Positions 1 through 7,144 are shown, counted from the stretch's first letter. The stretch: 7,972 nucleotides of DNA from an uncultured Bacilli bacterium (GCA_944351345.1 CALVPO010000064.1:1-7972); one strand, 5' to 3'. Numbers and translations: made by a program. Notes: generated by a model from the letters alone, not told the origin.

Positions 1-74
1 AAAGCAATAAGGCTAATTACAATAGCACCACCATATAAACATAAATTTAATGTTCTTAATTTTTTCTTATCCAT
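1..74 (-). CDS. Partial small membrane protein, N-terminus only
   Basis: The ATG (72-74) is preceded by a good GGAGG ribosome site six bases upstream. Only the first 24 codons are present before the window edge. The peptide begins with a lysine/arginine-rich stretch (MDKKKLRTLN) followed by a hydrophobic run (CLYGGAIVISLIA), as expected for an N-terminal membrane segment with a cytoplasmic basic end. It lies 16 bases after the stop of the gene at 91-318, on the same strand, so the two are probably one operon. It lies outside the proposed mobile element, so it is presumed host DNA. The family is not recognisable from this fragment. Confidence 0.6.
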   Translation of the reverse strand, partial: MDKKKLRTLNLCLYGGAIVISLIA

Positions 75-90
75 AATTGACCTCCACAAA

Positions 91-318
91 TTAGTTTTTA
101 TCGGCTCTTTTTCTTATTACTGTTAAAAAGCGTATCCCATACTCAAGTGCTAATAAAAATAAATAAAAACCTAACCATATAGCAAAACTTATCCATTTTA
201 CATCTGTTGTATTTTCTGCTCCACTTCCATCAACTTTTCTAAAAAATAAAAATATACTAACCCCTAAAAATAATACAAATTGAATAGTCTGGAAAACTCT
301 CCATTTATTAATCTTCAT
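91..318 (-). CDS. Small two-segment membrane protein, unknown function
   Basis: This is a 75-residue protein starting MKINKWRVFQ. A longer frame opens at 351, but a GGAGG site lies inside that extension, seven bases before the ATG at 316-318, so the shorter start is preferred. Two hydrophobic segments are visible, roughly residues 8-27 (FQTIQFVLFLGVSIFLFF) and 40-60 (ISFAIWLGFYLFLLALEY). A short polar loop lies between them, and the C-terminus is basic (RKRADKN). It is followed after 16 bases by another small membrane-protein gene. An extended -10 box at 374-382 fits as its promoter. It lies outside the proposed element. I do not recognise the family and infer only an inner-membrane location. 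Confidence 0.7.
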   Translation of the reverse strand: MKINKWRVFQTIQFVLFLGVSIFLFFRKVDGSGAENTTDVKWISFAIWLGFYLFLLALEYGIRFLTVIRKRADKN

Positions 319-373
319 AAAGCATCCTCCATTATATAATTTTATTTTCAAATCGTTATTTTCTGTTGTGCCA

Positions 374-382
374 ATTATATCA
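374..382 (-). promoter_or_regulatory. Extended -10 promoter for the leftward gene pair
   Basis: Read on the minus strand, the site is TGATATAAT, a consensus TATAAT with the TGn extension. No good -35 box is seen at the usual spacing, which is tolerated by extended -10 promoters. It would give a leader of about 50 bases before the ATG at 318. It is divergent from the rightward promoter at 432-460. Confidence 0.5.
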
Positions 383-431
383 TTAAAACAAAAAATAATC
401 TATACTATTGGAGAATATTGAAATTATAATA

Positions 432-460
432 TTGAAAGTATATTAATTTTAATATATAAT
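432..460 (+). promoter_or_regulatory. Sigma-A type promoter reading right
   Basis: TTGAAA (432-437) and TATAAT (455-460) are separated by 17 bases, the ideal spacing. Transcription would start near 467, right at the 12-bp inverted-repeat arm 466-477, and now runs into the left end of the proposed element. In the reconstructed empty site it would lie about 84 bases upstream of the gene that starts at 7968. It is therefore inferred to be that gene's original promoter. The surroundings are very A+T rich, so chance boxes are possible. Confidence 0.5.
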
Positions 461-465
461 ATTTA

Positions 466-477
466 TAGAAAGAGAAC
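466..477 (+). repeat. Left arm of 12-bp inverted repeat
   Basis: TAGAAAGAGAAC here is the exact reverse complement of GTTCTCTTTCTA at 7938-7949. No target duplication lies outside the pair, so it does not look like a transposon terminal repeat. If the element between them is removed, the arms sit 43 bases apart in one leader and could form a hairpin or operator. Confidence 0.65.
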
Positions 478-488
478 GAAGTTCGTAA
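478..488 (+). repeat. Putative attL core (direct repeat)
   Basis: GAAGTTCGTAA is repeated exactly and in the same orientation at 7895-7905. Here it lies in a small dyad, ACGAA-G-TTCGT (476-486), so the outer, attB-derived sequence is symmetric around the core, as is common for serine recombinase sites. It begins with GA, the crossover dinucleotide known for TnpX-type recombinases. Use of that dinucleotide here is an inference. Confidence 0.55.
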
Positions 489-545
489 CTTGTATGTGAT
501 TCGCTCCAAAAGATAAAATCGTCGCACCAAGCGATGTTAATGATT

Positions 546-569
546 AAATCAACGCAAGTTGATTTTTTT
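546..569 (+). terminator. Rho-independent terminator at the left element end
   Basis: A perfect 8-bp stem, AAATCAAC (546-553) with GTTGATTT (558-565), is closed by a GCAA (GNRA) tetraloop and followed by four more T. It would stop transcripts entering from the promoter at 432-460 before they reach the gene at 601, or act as an attenuator for it. Residues 542-553 also form one arm of a 12-bp inverted repeat with 7811-7822 near the other end. Confidence 0.65.
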
Positions 570-600
570 ATTGCTATTGTAAAGAAAGGTGTGATGTGGT

Positions 601-828
601 ATGATAAAAGTCATAAAGAAAAAAATCAATATGAGTGATGAACTCAAAACCAAAATTGATTGGTCTTGCAGATTCGCTAAGCAGAAATATAAAATATACG
701 AAGGTTGCTTACGAATTGTTGAACATACTAATCTAGCGTATGTTGAACCACATAAGGTTATTATAAATAACCGATTATATTTGTTCTTTAATGAACAGAA
801 ATATTTTTATATAGGGTGTAAATGGTAA
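601..828 (+). CDS. Small protein of unknown function at the element's left end
   Basis: This is a 75-residue frame starting at an ATG that follows an AAAGG ribosome site by eleven bases. The N-terminus is basic (MIKVIKKKIN). The rest is rich in lysine, tyrosine and phenylalanine, with three cysteines and a final tryptophan. There are no membrane segments or signal peptide. I do not recognise a family. Its place, next to an attachment end and upstream of the recombinase on the same strand, is where mobile elements often keep small regulators or recombination directionality factors, but that role is only a guess. The same reading frame resumes after two close stops and encodes an excisionase-like tail at 841-897, so the gene may be a shortened relic. 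Whether it is expressed depends on passage through the terminator at 546-569. Confidence 0.45.
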   Translation: MIKVIKKKINMSDELKTKIDWSCRFAKQKYKIYEGCLRIVEHTNLAYVEPHKVIINNRLYLFFNEQKYFYIGCKW

Positions 829-899
829 AATAAAATGTAGGAAATCGGTAAAAATAAAATCCCACTGGCTGAATTATCAGAGTACATTGCAAGGCATTA

Positions 900-961
900 A
901 ATTGATTGAGAGTTTAGATACTCCCACAATATTGGTTATTTTTGGTGTGTAATAATCAATT
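900..961. repeat. Inverted repeat enclosing a TACTCCCAC motif
   Basis: AATTGATT (900-907) and AATCAATT (954-961) are exact reverse complements and enclose 46 bases. These bases contain TACTCCCAC (919-927) and ATATTGG...TTTTGGTG (929-947), both of which recur upstream of the relaxase (the second in inverted form). It could be a protein-binding or RNA structure. The function is unknown. Confidence 0.35.
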
Positions 962-966
962 AAGTC

Positions 967-997
967 AAAGGTGTCCTTGTAATGTGACACCTTTTTT
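967..997 (+). terminator. Terminator hairpin in the recombinase leader
   Basis: AAAGGTGTC (967-975) pairs perfectly with GACACCTTT (986-994) around a 10-base loop, followed by more T to 997. The stop lies 38 bases before the recombinase start. It may insulate the recombinase from upstream transcripts or act as an attenuator, because its 5' arm can also pair with 998-1006. Confidence 0.6.
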
Positions 998-1001
998 GGT
1001 G

Positions 1002-1022
1002 CCTTTCATTACTAAAGAAAGG
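1002..1022 (+). promoter_or_regulatory. Hairpin masking the recombinase ribosome site
   Basis: CCTTTC (1002-1007) is the exact complement of GAAAGG (1017-1022) with a 9-base loop. The right arm overlaps the AAAGGAG ribosome site (1018-1024). Folding would hide the site and limit recombinase synthesis. Pairing of 967-975 with 998-1006 (with G-T wobbles) would compete with it. Confidence 0.4.
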
Positions 1023-1034
1023 AGAATGATAATT

Positions 1035-2855
1035 ATGGATAATGAAAGGAAAATCGCAGGAGTTTATATTCGTGTATCAACTGAAGATCAAGCACGAGAA
1101 GGATTCAGTTTAGGAGAGCAAGAAAAAAAGTTGCTTCAATTATGTAATTTTAAGGAGTTAGAAGTTTATAAAGTCTATAAGGATGCCGGTATATCTGCAA
1201 AAGATATGGAACATAGACCACAGTTTCAAGAAATGCTACAAGATATGAAAGAAGGAAAAATTAATTATATTGTTGCTTATAAATTAGATAGAATAACTCG
1301 TTCAGTTCGTGATTTAGAAGAATTAATAACAGTTTTAGAACAATATAACTGTTTTCTACTATGTGATAGAGATGATGTTAATACCTCTACTGCTAATGGT
1401 AGATTCTTTGTAAGAATGCTTACAGTATTATCTCAATTAGAAATAGAAATTGTATCAGAAAGAACTAAATTTGGATTAAATGGAGCCATTAAATCAGGTC
1501 ATATTCCAGGGCAAAGACCATTTGGCTATACTAAATCAGAAGATAAGAAAATGATTGTTGATAATGCAACTCGTCCATATGTAGAAAAAATATTTGATAT
1601 GTATTTAGAAGGAAAGAGCTTTCAACAAATTGCTAACTATTTTAAAGAAAATAATATCTATCCTAAAAAGAAATGGAGAGATACAACTATTCAAAAGATA
1701 ATTGATAATAAAATCTATATGGGAGATTATGAACAATATAAACGAATTGGCAAACAGGAAAATCTAGAACCTATCGTGTATATGAATGTAGTTGAACCTA
1801 TCATATCTCGTGCTAAATGGGAAGAATGTCAAAAACAAAAAGAAAGAAATCAAAGAACTTATACAAGAGATAGAATTTATACCTTTTTTCAAAGACTTAA
1901 ATGTCCCAGTTGTGGTCGTATTATGAAATGTAAAGGGTCTGGTGGCACTAAAAGAAAATATATGTACTACACTTGTGAACATTGTCATGTTAACTTTAAC
2001 GAAAATTATGTAGAAGCATTATTAGAAAATTTTATCTATGATTTATTGGAATACGATATGGCTGTTAAAAAATTCTTCTTACCTATTTTAGAAGATAAAA
2101 ATAATAAAATTGATACAACTATCATTGACAAAGAGATAAGAACTTTAGAAAAACAAAGAGATAGAATTAAACAAGCATATATTAAAGGCATTGTTGAAAT
2201 GGAAGATTTTAAAGAAGATTATAAACTAATTGAAGATAAACTTTTTAATTTAGAAAGTAAAAAGTTAGAACTAATTAATTTAGAAAATTTTAACTACTCA
2301 CCACACGAATTACTCGCAGAAAGAGATTTAGAAAGAGAAAAAATGATAAGACTTGATACCTTAAATTCATTATTAAAATCAAAATGGAATGATATGGATA
2401 AGTCTGAAAAACAAGAATTTATATCAAAATTTATTGATACTATTGAAATCAAAAAAGATAGTAAAGGTAATTTAATTCTTGAAAAAATTAATTTTAGAAA
2501 TGGATTTATTAAAGAATTATTAAAATTTTATAACGCAGGAATATTTGATGTTGCAGTTCCTGTTATGATTGGTGATAATGAAGAATGCATCAAAGGTGGT
2601 AGAATGACTGAAGACGAATTAAATAAATATTTAACCAAAATGAATGAACATTTTGAAACATCTTTTTATGAAATGTATGAAACAATTGATAACGAAACTA
2701 ATGAAGTTATTTTGGAATATCAACCAAAAGATGATGAAAAAATCATTAGATTTGTAGCACTAACTAATACAAATAGCTTTCCAATATCAAAAGAAAATAT
2801 TAAAGACAGATATGGAATTGTAAGTTATAAAACAAATACAATATTAGAAAATTAG
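1035..2855 (+). CDS. Large serine recombinase (integrase/transposase of the element)
   Basis: This 606-residue DNA recombinase is predicted to integrate and excise the element through a covalent serine-DNA link. The start MDNERK at 1035 follows AAAGGAG at good spacing; the frame extends further upstream, but through the terminator. The N-terminal resolvase domain (about 7-145) shows YIRVSTEDQ with nucleophile Ser15 and Arg13, and YKLDRITRS with Asp85, Arg86 and Arg89. The recombinase domain follows (about 155-260, GQRPFGYT...). Next is a zinc ribbon with cysteines 290, 293, 314 and 317 (CPSC and CEHC) and a coiled coil at about 363-412. This order is that of large serine recombinases such as TnpX. 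The C-terminal 100 residues are unusually acidic and are not a domain I recognise. tnpV follows after 18 bases, probably as one operon. Confidence 0.95.
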   Translation: MDNERKIAGVYIRVSTEDQAREGFSLGEQEKKLLQLCNFKELEVYKVYKDAGISAKDMEHRPQFQEMLQDMKEGKINYIVAYKLDRITRSVRDLEELITVLEQYNCFLLCDRDDVNTSTANGRFFVRMLTVLSQLEIEIVSERTKFGLNGAIKSGHIPGQRPFGYTKSEDKKMIVDNATRPYVEKIFDMYLEGKSFQQIANYFKENNIYPKKKWRDTTIQKIIDNKIYMGDYEQYKRIGKQENLEPIVYMNVVEPIISRAKWEECQKQKERNQRTYTRDRIYTFFQRLKCPSCGRIMKCKGSGGTKRKYMYYTCEHCHVNFNENYVEALLENFIYDLLEYDMAVKKFFLPILEDKNNKIDTTIIDKEIRTLEKQRDRIKQAYIKGIVEMEDFKEDYKLIEDKLFNLESKKLELINLENFNYSPHELLAERDLEREKMIRLDTLNSLLKSKWNDMDKSEKQEFISKFIDTIEIKKDSKGNLILEKINFRNGFIKELLKFYNAGIFDVAVPVMIGDNEECIKGGRMTEDELNKYLTKMNEHFETSFYEMYETIDNETNEVILEYQPKDDEKIIRFVALTNTNSFPISKENIKDRYGIVSYKTNTILEN

Positions 2856-2873
2856 AAAGGAATTGATTAAATT

Positions 2874-3227
2874 ATGAATATTGAATATACAAAAGTTGGA
2901 GATTATTTATTACCAAATTTAGTAATAGATAATAAAAATTATGAACAAATAAATAAGTATGGTTATTTAAGATTAGATTATATTAAGGAACACAAAAAAG
3001 GATTATATAAAACACTTTTAATGAAAAATGAATTAACAAATCATCTTCTTTCAGTAAGTAAAGAATGTGAAAATAGATATAATATTCTAATGAATAATTA
3101 TATTAAAAATGATAATAAACTATCTGAAAAAAATAAAGAAGCTAATCAAATGGAATGGATACAATTGATGAATAATTATAAAAATATGGCTGAAGAAATA
3201 ATATTAAGAGAATTAATCTGTGTTTGA
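2874..3227 (+). CDS. tnpV: TnpV family transposon-encoded protein
   Basis: A 117-residue protein matching the TnpV pattern known from Tn4451-like and related clostridial elements. It has an N-terminal YTKVGDYLLPNL (5-16), a middle YGYLRLDYIKEHKKGLYKTL segment, and a C-terminal MEWIQLMNNYKNMAEEIILREL block (about 93-115). It is soluble and mostly helical, with no catalytic motif visible. The biochemical role of TnpV is not established. Its regular presence beside serine recombinases and relaxases suggests an accessory function in recombination or mobilization, which is an inference. The start follows AAAGGA by about twelve bases and lies 18 bases after the recombinase stop, consistent with co-transcription. 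The length is normal for the family. Confidence 0.88.
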   Translation: MNIEYTKVGDYLLPNLVIDNKNYEQINKYGYLRLDYIKEHKKGLYKTLLMKNELTNHLLSVSKECENRYNILMNNYIKNDNKLSEKNKEANQMEWIQLMNNYKNMAEEIILRELICV

Positions 3228-3301
3228 TTATGTCTATAAGCAAGCAACGGATCTTTACTCCCACCACCAAAACCCAATATATTGCATGCTAAACCTTAAG
3301 T
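3228..3301 (+). other. Candidate origin of transfer (oriT)
   Basis: This short gap lies directly upstream of the relaxase gene, the usual oriT location in small mobilizable elements. Its base composition stands out from the A+T-rich neighbours: TACTCCCAC (3256-3264), a C-rich CACCAAAACCCAATAT (3265-3280), and the palindromes AATATATT, GCATGC and CTTAAG just before the relaxase start. Strand-biased C/G runs next to short dyads are typical of MOBP nick regions. No experimentally known nick sequence is recognised, so this is a positional call. Confidence 0.4.
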
Positions 3302-4606
3302 ATGGCAACAACATCAATTTGGAGTATAAAAAATAATTTAAAACAGTCATTAAATTATATCATCAATCCAGAAAAAACTATCAATAAAGATTATGGTAAA
3401 GAATCATATAACTATCTTGAAATAAGTACTACTGAATATAATTTTAAAAATGAAAAAGTATGTTATGTTAGTTCTTTAAATTGTTCGGAAGATAACCCTT
3501 ATGAAGATATGAAATTTACAAAAGAAAGATTTGGAAAAACAGATGGTATTTTAGCATTTCATGGATATCAGTCTTTTAAGAAAGGAGAAGTATCTGCAGA
3601 TGTTGCCCATGAGATTGGAGTTAAGTTTGCAGAAGAGATGTTTGGTGATTATGAAGTGGTTGTTTCTACACACCAAAATACAAATCATATACACAATCAC
3701 TTCATACTAAATTCTGTTTCATTTAAGACTGGTAAAAAATATAACAACAACAGAACTAATTTAGCAAAGTTAAGACAAATATCAGATTCCTTATGTGCTG
3801 AATATGGTTTATCTGTTTTAGATGAAGATATAGGTTATAAAAGCACCTATAATCATAAAGTATTAGACACTGATTATTATAAAACATTAAAAGAAGATTT
3901 AGATAATGTAATTAGTTATTCAATAACACTTAAACAAGTTATAGAACGATTAAAAAAGTTAGATTATCAAGTTTATTCTCGTAATGGTATTATAACTATT
4001 TATAGGAATGGTAAAGATAAAGTTAGAATTGAAAAAGCATTTGGTGATGATTATTCAATAGATAATATAAATAAAAGATTATATTTGTCTAGACAAATTA
4101 TATTTAAACCAATATTACAAAGAACTATCTTTGAAGAATATTCTAAAACTAATAAAACTCGTAAAGGAATTTATGGACTATATTTATATTATTGTTATTT
4201 ATTAGGTGTATTTTCAAAGAATCACCCTAAACAATATCTTCCATATTCAATTAGAAAAGAAATTGCTAAACTAGATGAGTATTCTAATCAAATGAGATTT
4301 ATGGCAAGTAAAAATATTGAAACTAAAGAAGATTTAGAATATTTTCCAAGAACTAACTATGAAGAGTATAGAAATCTAATGGGTAAAAGAGAAAATCTAT
4401 GGAAACGATATAATAGAGCAAAATCAGAAGAAGATAAATCTAAAATACTAACTGAAATAAATGATATACAACCTAAAATAAAAGAACTTCGTAAATATGA
4501 TAAATATTGTAAAGACATATTTAAAAGATCAGAGTCTATACAAAATAATCTTAATAATTTTGATAAAGATATTCAAAAAGAAAAAGACAATTCTAAGTTA
4601 ATATGA
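3302..4606 (+). CDS. MOBP-type relaxase (mobilization protein)
   Basis: This 434-residue protein is expected to nick one strand at oriT, stay bound to the 5' end and lead the strand into a recipient. The N-terminus MATTSIWSIK is typical of relaxases of the MobA/VirD2 family (PF03432) from Firmicutes elements. Tyr19 (LNYIINPEKT) is the likely nucleophile. The metal-binding histidine motif is HQNTNHIHNH, with His124, His129, His131 and His133. The relaxase domain spans about 1-250. The C-terminal part is lysine/glutamate-rich and probably coiled coil (about 320-430). No Shine-Dalgarno site is seen before the ATG, although the conserved N-terminus supports this start, so translation may be weak or coupled. 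No type IV coupling protein is nearby, so transfer would need a helper. The stop codon lies inside the downstream terminator. Confidence 0.92.
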   Translation: MATTSIWSIKNNLKQSLNYIINPEKTINKDYGKESYNYLEISTTEYNFKNEKVCYVSSLNCSEDNPYEDMKFTKERFGKTDGILAFHGYQSFKKGEVSADVAHEIGVKFAEEMFGDYEVVVSTHQNTNHIHNHFILNSVSFKTGKKYNNNRTNLAKLRQISDSLCAEYGLSVLDEDIGYKSTYNHKVLDTDYYKTLKEDLDNVISYSITLKQVIERLKKLDYQVYSRNGIITIYRNGKDKVRIEKAFGDDYSIDNINKRLYLSRQIIFKPILQRTIFEEYSKTNKTRKGIYGLYLYYCYLLGVFSKNHPKQYLPYSIRKEIAKLDEYSNQMRFMASKNIETKEDLEYFPRTNYEEYRNLMGKRENLWKRYNRAKSEEDKSKILTEINDIQPKIKELRKYDKYCKDIFKRSESIQNNLNNFDKDIQKEKDNSKLI

Positions 4607-4622
4607 CTTAAATTGTCTTTTT
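4581..4622. terminator. Bidirectional terminator between convergent genes
   Basis: AAAAAGACAATT (4581-4592) pairs with AATTGTCTTTTT (4611-4622). Inside it TAAGT (4594-4598) pairs with ACTTA (4606-4610), giving a 17-bp stem with one bulged C. The T run on the plus strand, and the complementary A run for the minus strand, let it work both ways. It overlaps the relaxase stop and lies 12 bases after the DUF2207 stop. Confidence 0.75.
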
Positions 4623-4634
4623 AATAATATTATT

Positions 4635-7130
4635 TTACCAAGAGCCGCCACCGCCACCGCCGGAGCCGCCTCCAGATGAACCTCCACCTGAAGATCCCCC
4701 ACCGCCACTTGAGGATCCACTAGAAGAACTAGATGGACTTGACGACATAGCACTTTGAGCAGAAACCATAGTAGAATTCATAAATGTTCCAAAAGAAGAA
4801 ACATCAAAACCATTAGAACTATCATACCAAGATGGAGCTTGTAATGATATTGATTCAAATTTTTTAATCCACTTATCAGATACACCTAAAACATAAGTAT
4901 ATGGTAGAATATCATAAAAATAATTTGGATTTTGCATAACTAATGCTTCTAATCTTTCTTTTTCTACAGTTTCCAAAAAGTTTTTAAATCCTTTTAATTT
5001 TCCTAGCATTTCATTACCATACTTTGTTCTTTTTGGAAGATATACTAGACACAATATCATTCCTAACACACATATTATTCCTACGACATAACCAATTAGA
5101 TATGATATATCTTGAGTTATTGCGGGTAATACCATAAATGTCCAAGGCATTCCACCAAATCCCAATCCCCAAATTAAACCAAATATTTTAACTGGAATAG
5201 GTGTCTTACCAAATAACATTCTAAATAACACCGAAAAACCAATACCTGGAAAAAGTAATGCAAAAATTAATGTTTCTGGTTGGCCATAATTAAATATTGG
5301 CGGTATTGTAATCAAACAATAGGTAGCAATAATCATTAAAATAATTAGAAATTTTTTGTTTGTAGCAGATTTTTCAAATATTTTATCCATATTTTGTTTG
5401 TTGTTAACATTATGCAATATTCTATTATTTGTTATATAGAAATTATTGTATAGCATTTTATCTGTAACTTCTGTTCTATCATATTCAAACAATCCATCCA
5501 TAAACCATTGTTCATTTACATTTGTTCCATCATAATCTTTCAATTTTTTTATTAAAAACTTATTTTCTCTATTTAGTTTATTAATTGAAGATTTAAGGCC
5601 GTATTGTTCATAATCAATTGGAGTATCAATATTTTTATAAATGTCTAACATATTTTCATAATACTTAATTTTTTTAGAATTTGGATTATTTATTCTTTCT
5701 TCATTTATTTTATTTTGCAATTCAATTATTTTTTGATTAGCACTATTTTTTGAATCTTGATTTAAATTTATCTTTTCAGAATTTAAATCAATTTTTTTGT
5801 TATTAATTTCAAGATATCCCTTATTTGCTAAAAATATTAATAATGATGTTATATCTTTATTTTCAGCCTTACCTTTATATAAAAAACCAACATCTAAACT
5901 ATTTAATCCTTCCGGCGGATAAAACTCAACCGTTTCTATAACTTGATCATCACGACCAAATTTATACCACAATAATATTGCTATTACTAAAAATATAACA
6001 GGAATTAAGAACATAATATAATCCATTATATTTATATTTAGCCCTGCACCTACAAAATATCCTTCAGGCAATTCACATCTAACAGTTAGTGCTTGTCCAA
6101 CACTAAGAACACCATTATAGCTTCCTGTTATTTTGTTTCCACTAACATTATATTTAACTTTACTATTATCTGTTGAGCCTATATTTCCTGATGAAAAACC
6201 TAATTTACCGGAATCAAAGTCTTTAGGCATGGTAATTGAAAAAGTTATATTACCAATGACTGTGTCCCACTCATTTCCAATTATATTATAATATAATTCA
6301 TCATAATTTTTCGCGGGATCTTTTCCTAAATTATATGTATATTTAATGACATATTTTTGCTCACCAGTTAACGTGCGATTAGCAGAGCCAATTTGTAATT
6401 TATAATTACCATTTTCTCTAGATGTTGTATACTCATTATCAACACTAACATTTGTCACTTGAGTACGATTAGTTGATGTTGTACCATCTAATCTTGTAAT
6501 TGTATTTTTTAATGGAATAGTTCTAAATATTCCATGTTTTGAAACATTGAAATATGCTGTAATTGTTTCAGTTATATCAAAAGTATTATTTTCATTAACA
6601 ATAATATTAATATCATACTTATCAATAACATAATCGTAAGAACTATATTGATAATTTTTACTAGGTGTTAAACTGGATGAATTGATTGTTCCTGATGAAT
6701 TAGTAGTACCACTTATATTAATTGATAAACGATAATAATATATTTCATTAATACTATGTTCCCCTAAAATACTTAAATTAGACATTTGATTAAAATTGCT
6801 AGTTCCTGAAATTGCTGTTCCTGAATTATACCCTTGCGCTATTAAATTATAGTTTGAATCATAATAATAAGCTGTTGAAGTATAACTAATAGTATCGCTA
6901 GAACTATTAGCAACTACACCTGTTAATCCAAATGCTTGAGTAGAAGTGGAAGAATAATTCCTAAATGAAATACTTGAGAATGATAAACTTCCAACTTCTA
7001 AATTTTGTGTATTATCAATACTTACATAAGATGTTTGTTTAGTTAGTGCATAAGTATTTAATGGGTAAGAAAATACTAGAGATAGTGCAATTACAACAAA
7101 TAAAGAAATTCCCTTAATGATTCTTTTCAT
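4635..7130 (-). CDS. Secreted-domain membrane protein of the DUF2207 family
   Basis: This protein has 831 residues with a start at MKRIIKGISL, chosen because GGAGG lies six bases before it; the ATG twelve bases earlier contains that site. It has a signal peptide (about 1-28, ending NTYA) and a polar Ser/Thr/Asn-rich extracellular region (29-160). The DUF2207 domain follows (about 166-355, including HGIFRTIPL and LYYNIIGNEWD), then a membrane helix (about 368-390). A cytoplasmic part begins with EFYPPEGLNSLDVGFL and extends to about 590. Four more membrane segments follow (about 592-696), then a segment with NPNYFYDILPYTYVLGVSDKW. The tail is Ser- then Gly-rich and ends GGGGGGSW (about 790-831). 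DUF2207 proteins are commonly encoded beside LemA; their biochemical role is not established, and an envelope function is inferred. The tail DNA (4641-4720) is strikingly G+C rich. It lies 14 bases after lemA, in one operon. Confidence 0.9.
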   Translation of the reverse strand: MKRIIKGISLFVVIALSLVFSYPLNTYALTKQTSYVSIDNTQNLEVGSLSFSSISFRNYSSTSTQAFGLTGVVANSSSDTISYTSTAYYYDSNYNLIAQGYNSGTAISGTSNFNQMSNLSILGEHSINEIYYYRLSINISGTTNSSGTINSSSLTPSKNYQYSSYDYVIDKYDINIIVNENNTFDITETITAYFNVSKHGIFRTIPLKNTITRLDGTTSTNRTQVTNVSVDNEYTTSRENGNYKLQIGSANRTLTGEQKYVIKYTYNLGKDPAKNYDELYYNIIGNEWDTVIGNITFSITMPKDFDSGKLGFSSGNIGSTDNSKVKYNVSGNKITGSYNGVLSVGQALTVRCELPEGYFVGAGLNINIMDYIMFLIPVIFLVIAILLWYKFGRDDQVIETVEFYPPEGLNSLDVGFLYKGKAENKDITSLLIFLANKGYLEINNKKIDLNSEKINLNQDSKNSANQKIIELQNKINEERINNPNSKKIKYYENMLDIYKNIDTPIDYEQYGLKSSINKLNRENKFLIKKLKDYDGTNVNEQWFMDGLFEYDRTEVTDKMLYNNFYITNNRILHNVNNKQNMDKIFEKSATNKKFLIILMIIATYCLITIPPIFNYGQPETLIFALLFPGIGFSVLFRMLFGKTPIPVKIFGLIWGLGFGGMPWTFMVLPAITQDISYLIGYVVGIICVLGMILCLVYLPKRTKYGNEMLGKLKGFKNFLETVEKERLEALVMQNPNYFYDILPYTYVLGVSDKWIKKFESISLQAPSWYDSSNGFDVSSFGTFMNSTMVSAQSAMSSSPSSSSSGSSSGGGGSSGGGSSGGGSGGGGGGSW

Positions 7131-7144
7131 TGTATCCTCCATAA

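Larger units (their letters stand above)
829..1034 (+). other. Structured non-coding stretch upstream of the recombinase
   Basis: No convincing complete gene lies here. The stretch holds a short open segment (841-897) whose translation, GKNKIPLAELSEYIARH, looks like the end of an excisionase-type HTH protein. It also holds an 8-bp inverted repeat (900-907 with 954-961), the motif TACTCCCAC (919-927), a terminator (967-997) and a hairpin over the recombinase ribosome site (1002-1022). No confident promoter was found. Confidence 0.5.

Noticed and set aside
319..351. Longer start for the small membrane protein
   Set aside because: The extra 11 codons contain the GGAGG ribosome site used by the shorter start at 318.
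942..1034. Upstream extension of the recombinase by 31 codons
   Set aside because: The extension runs through the terminator hairpin and SD hairpin, has no ribosome site, and its composition is unlike the resolvase N-terminus. The start at 1035 follows AAAGGAG.
1764..1988. 74-codon minus-strand reading frame
   Set aside because: It lies wholly inside the serine recombinase gene opposite its zinc ribbon, has no ribosome site, and looks like an antisense shadow.
7131..7142. Longer start for the DUF2207 protein
   Set aside because: The ATG at 7142 is itself part of the ATGGAGG ribosome site of the start at 7130.
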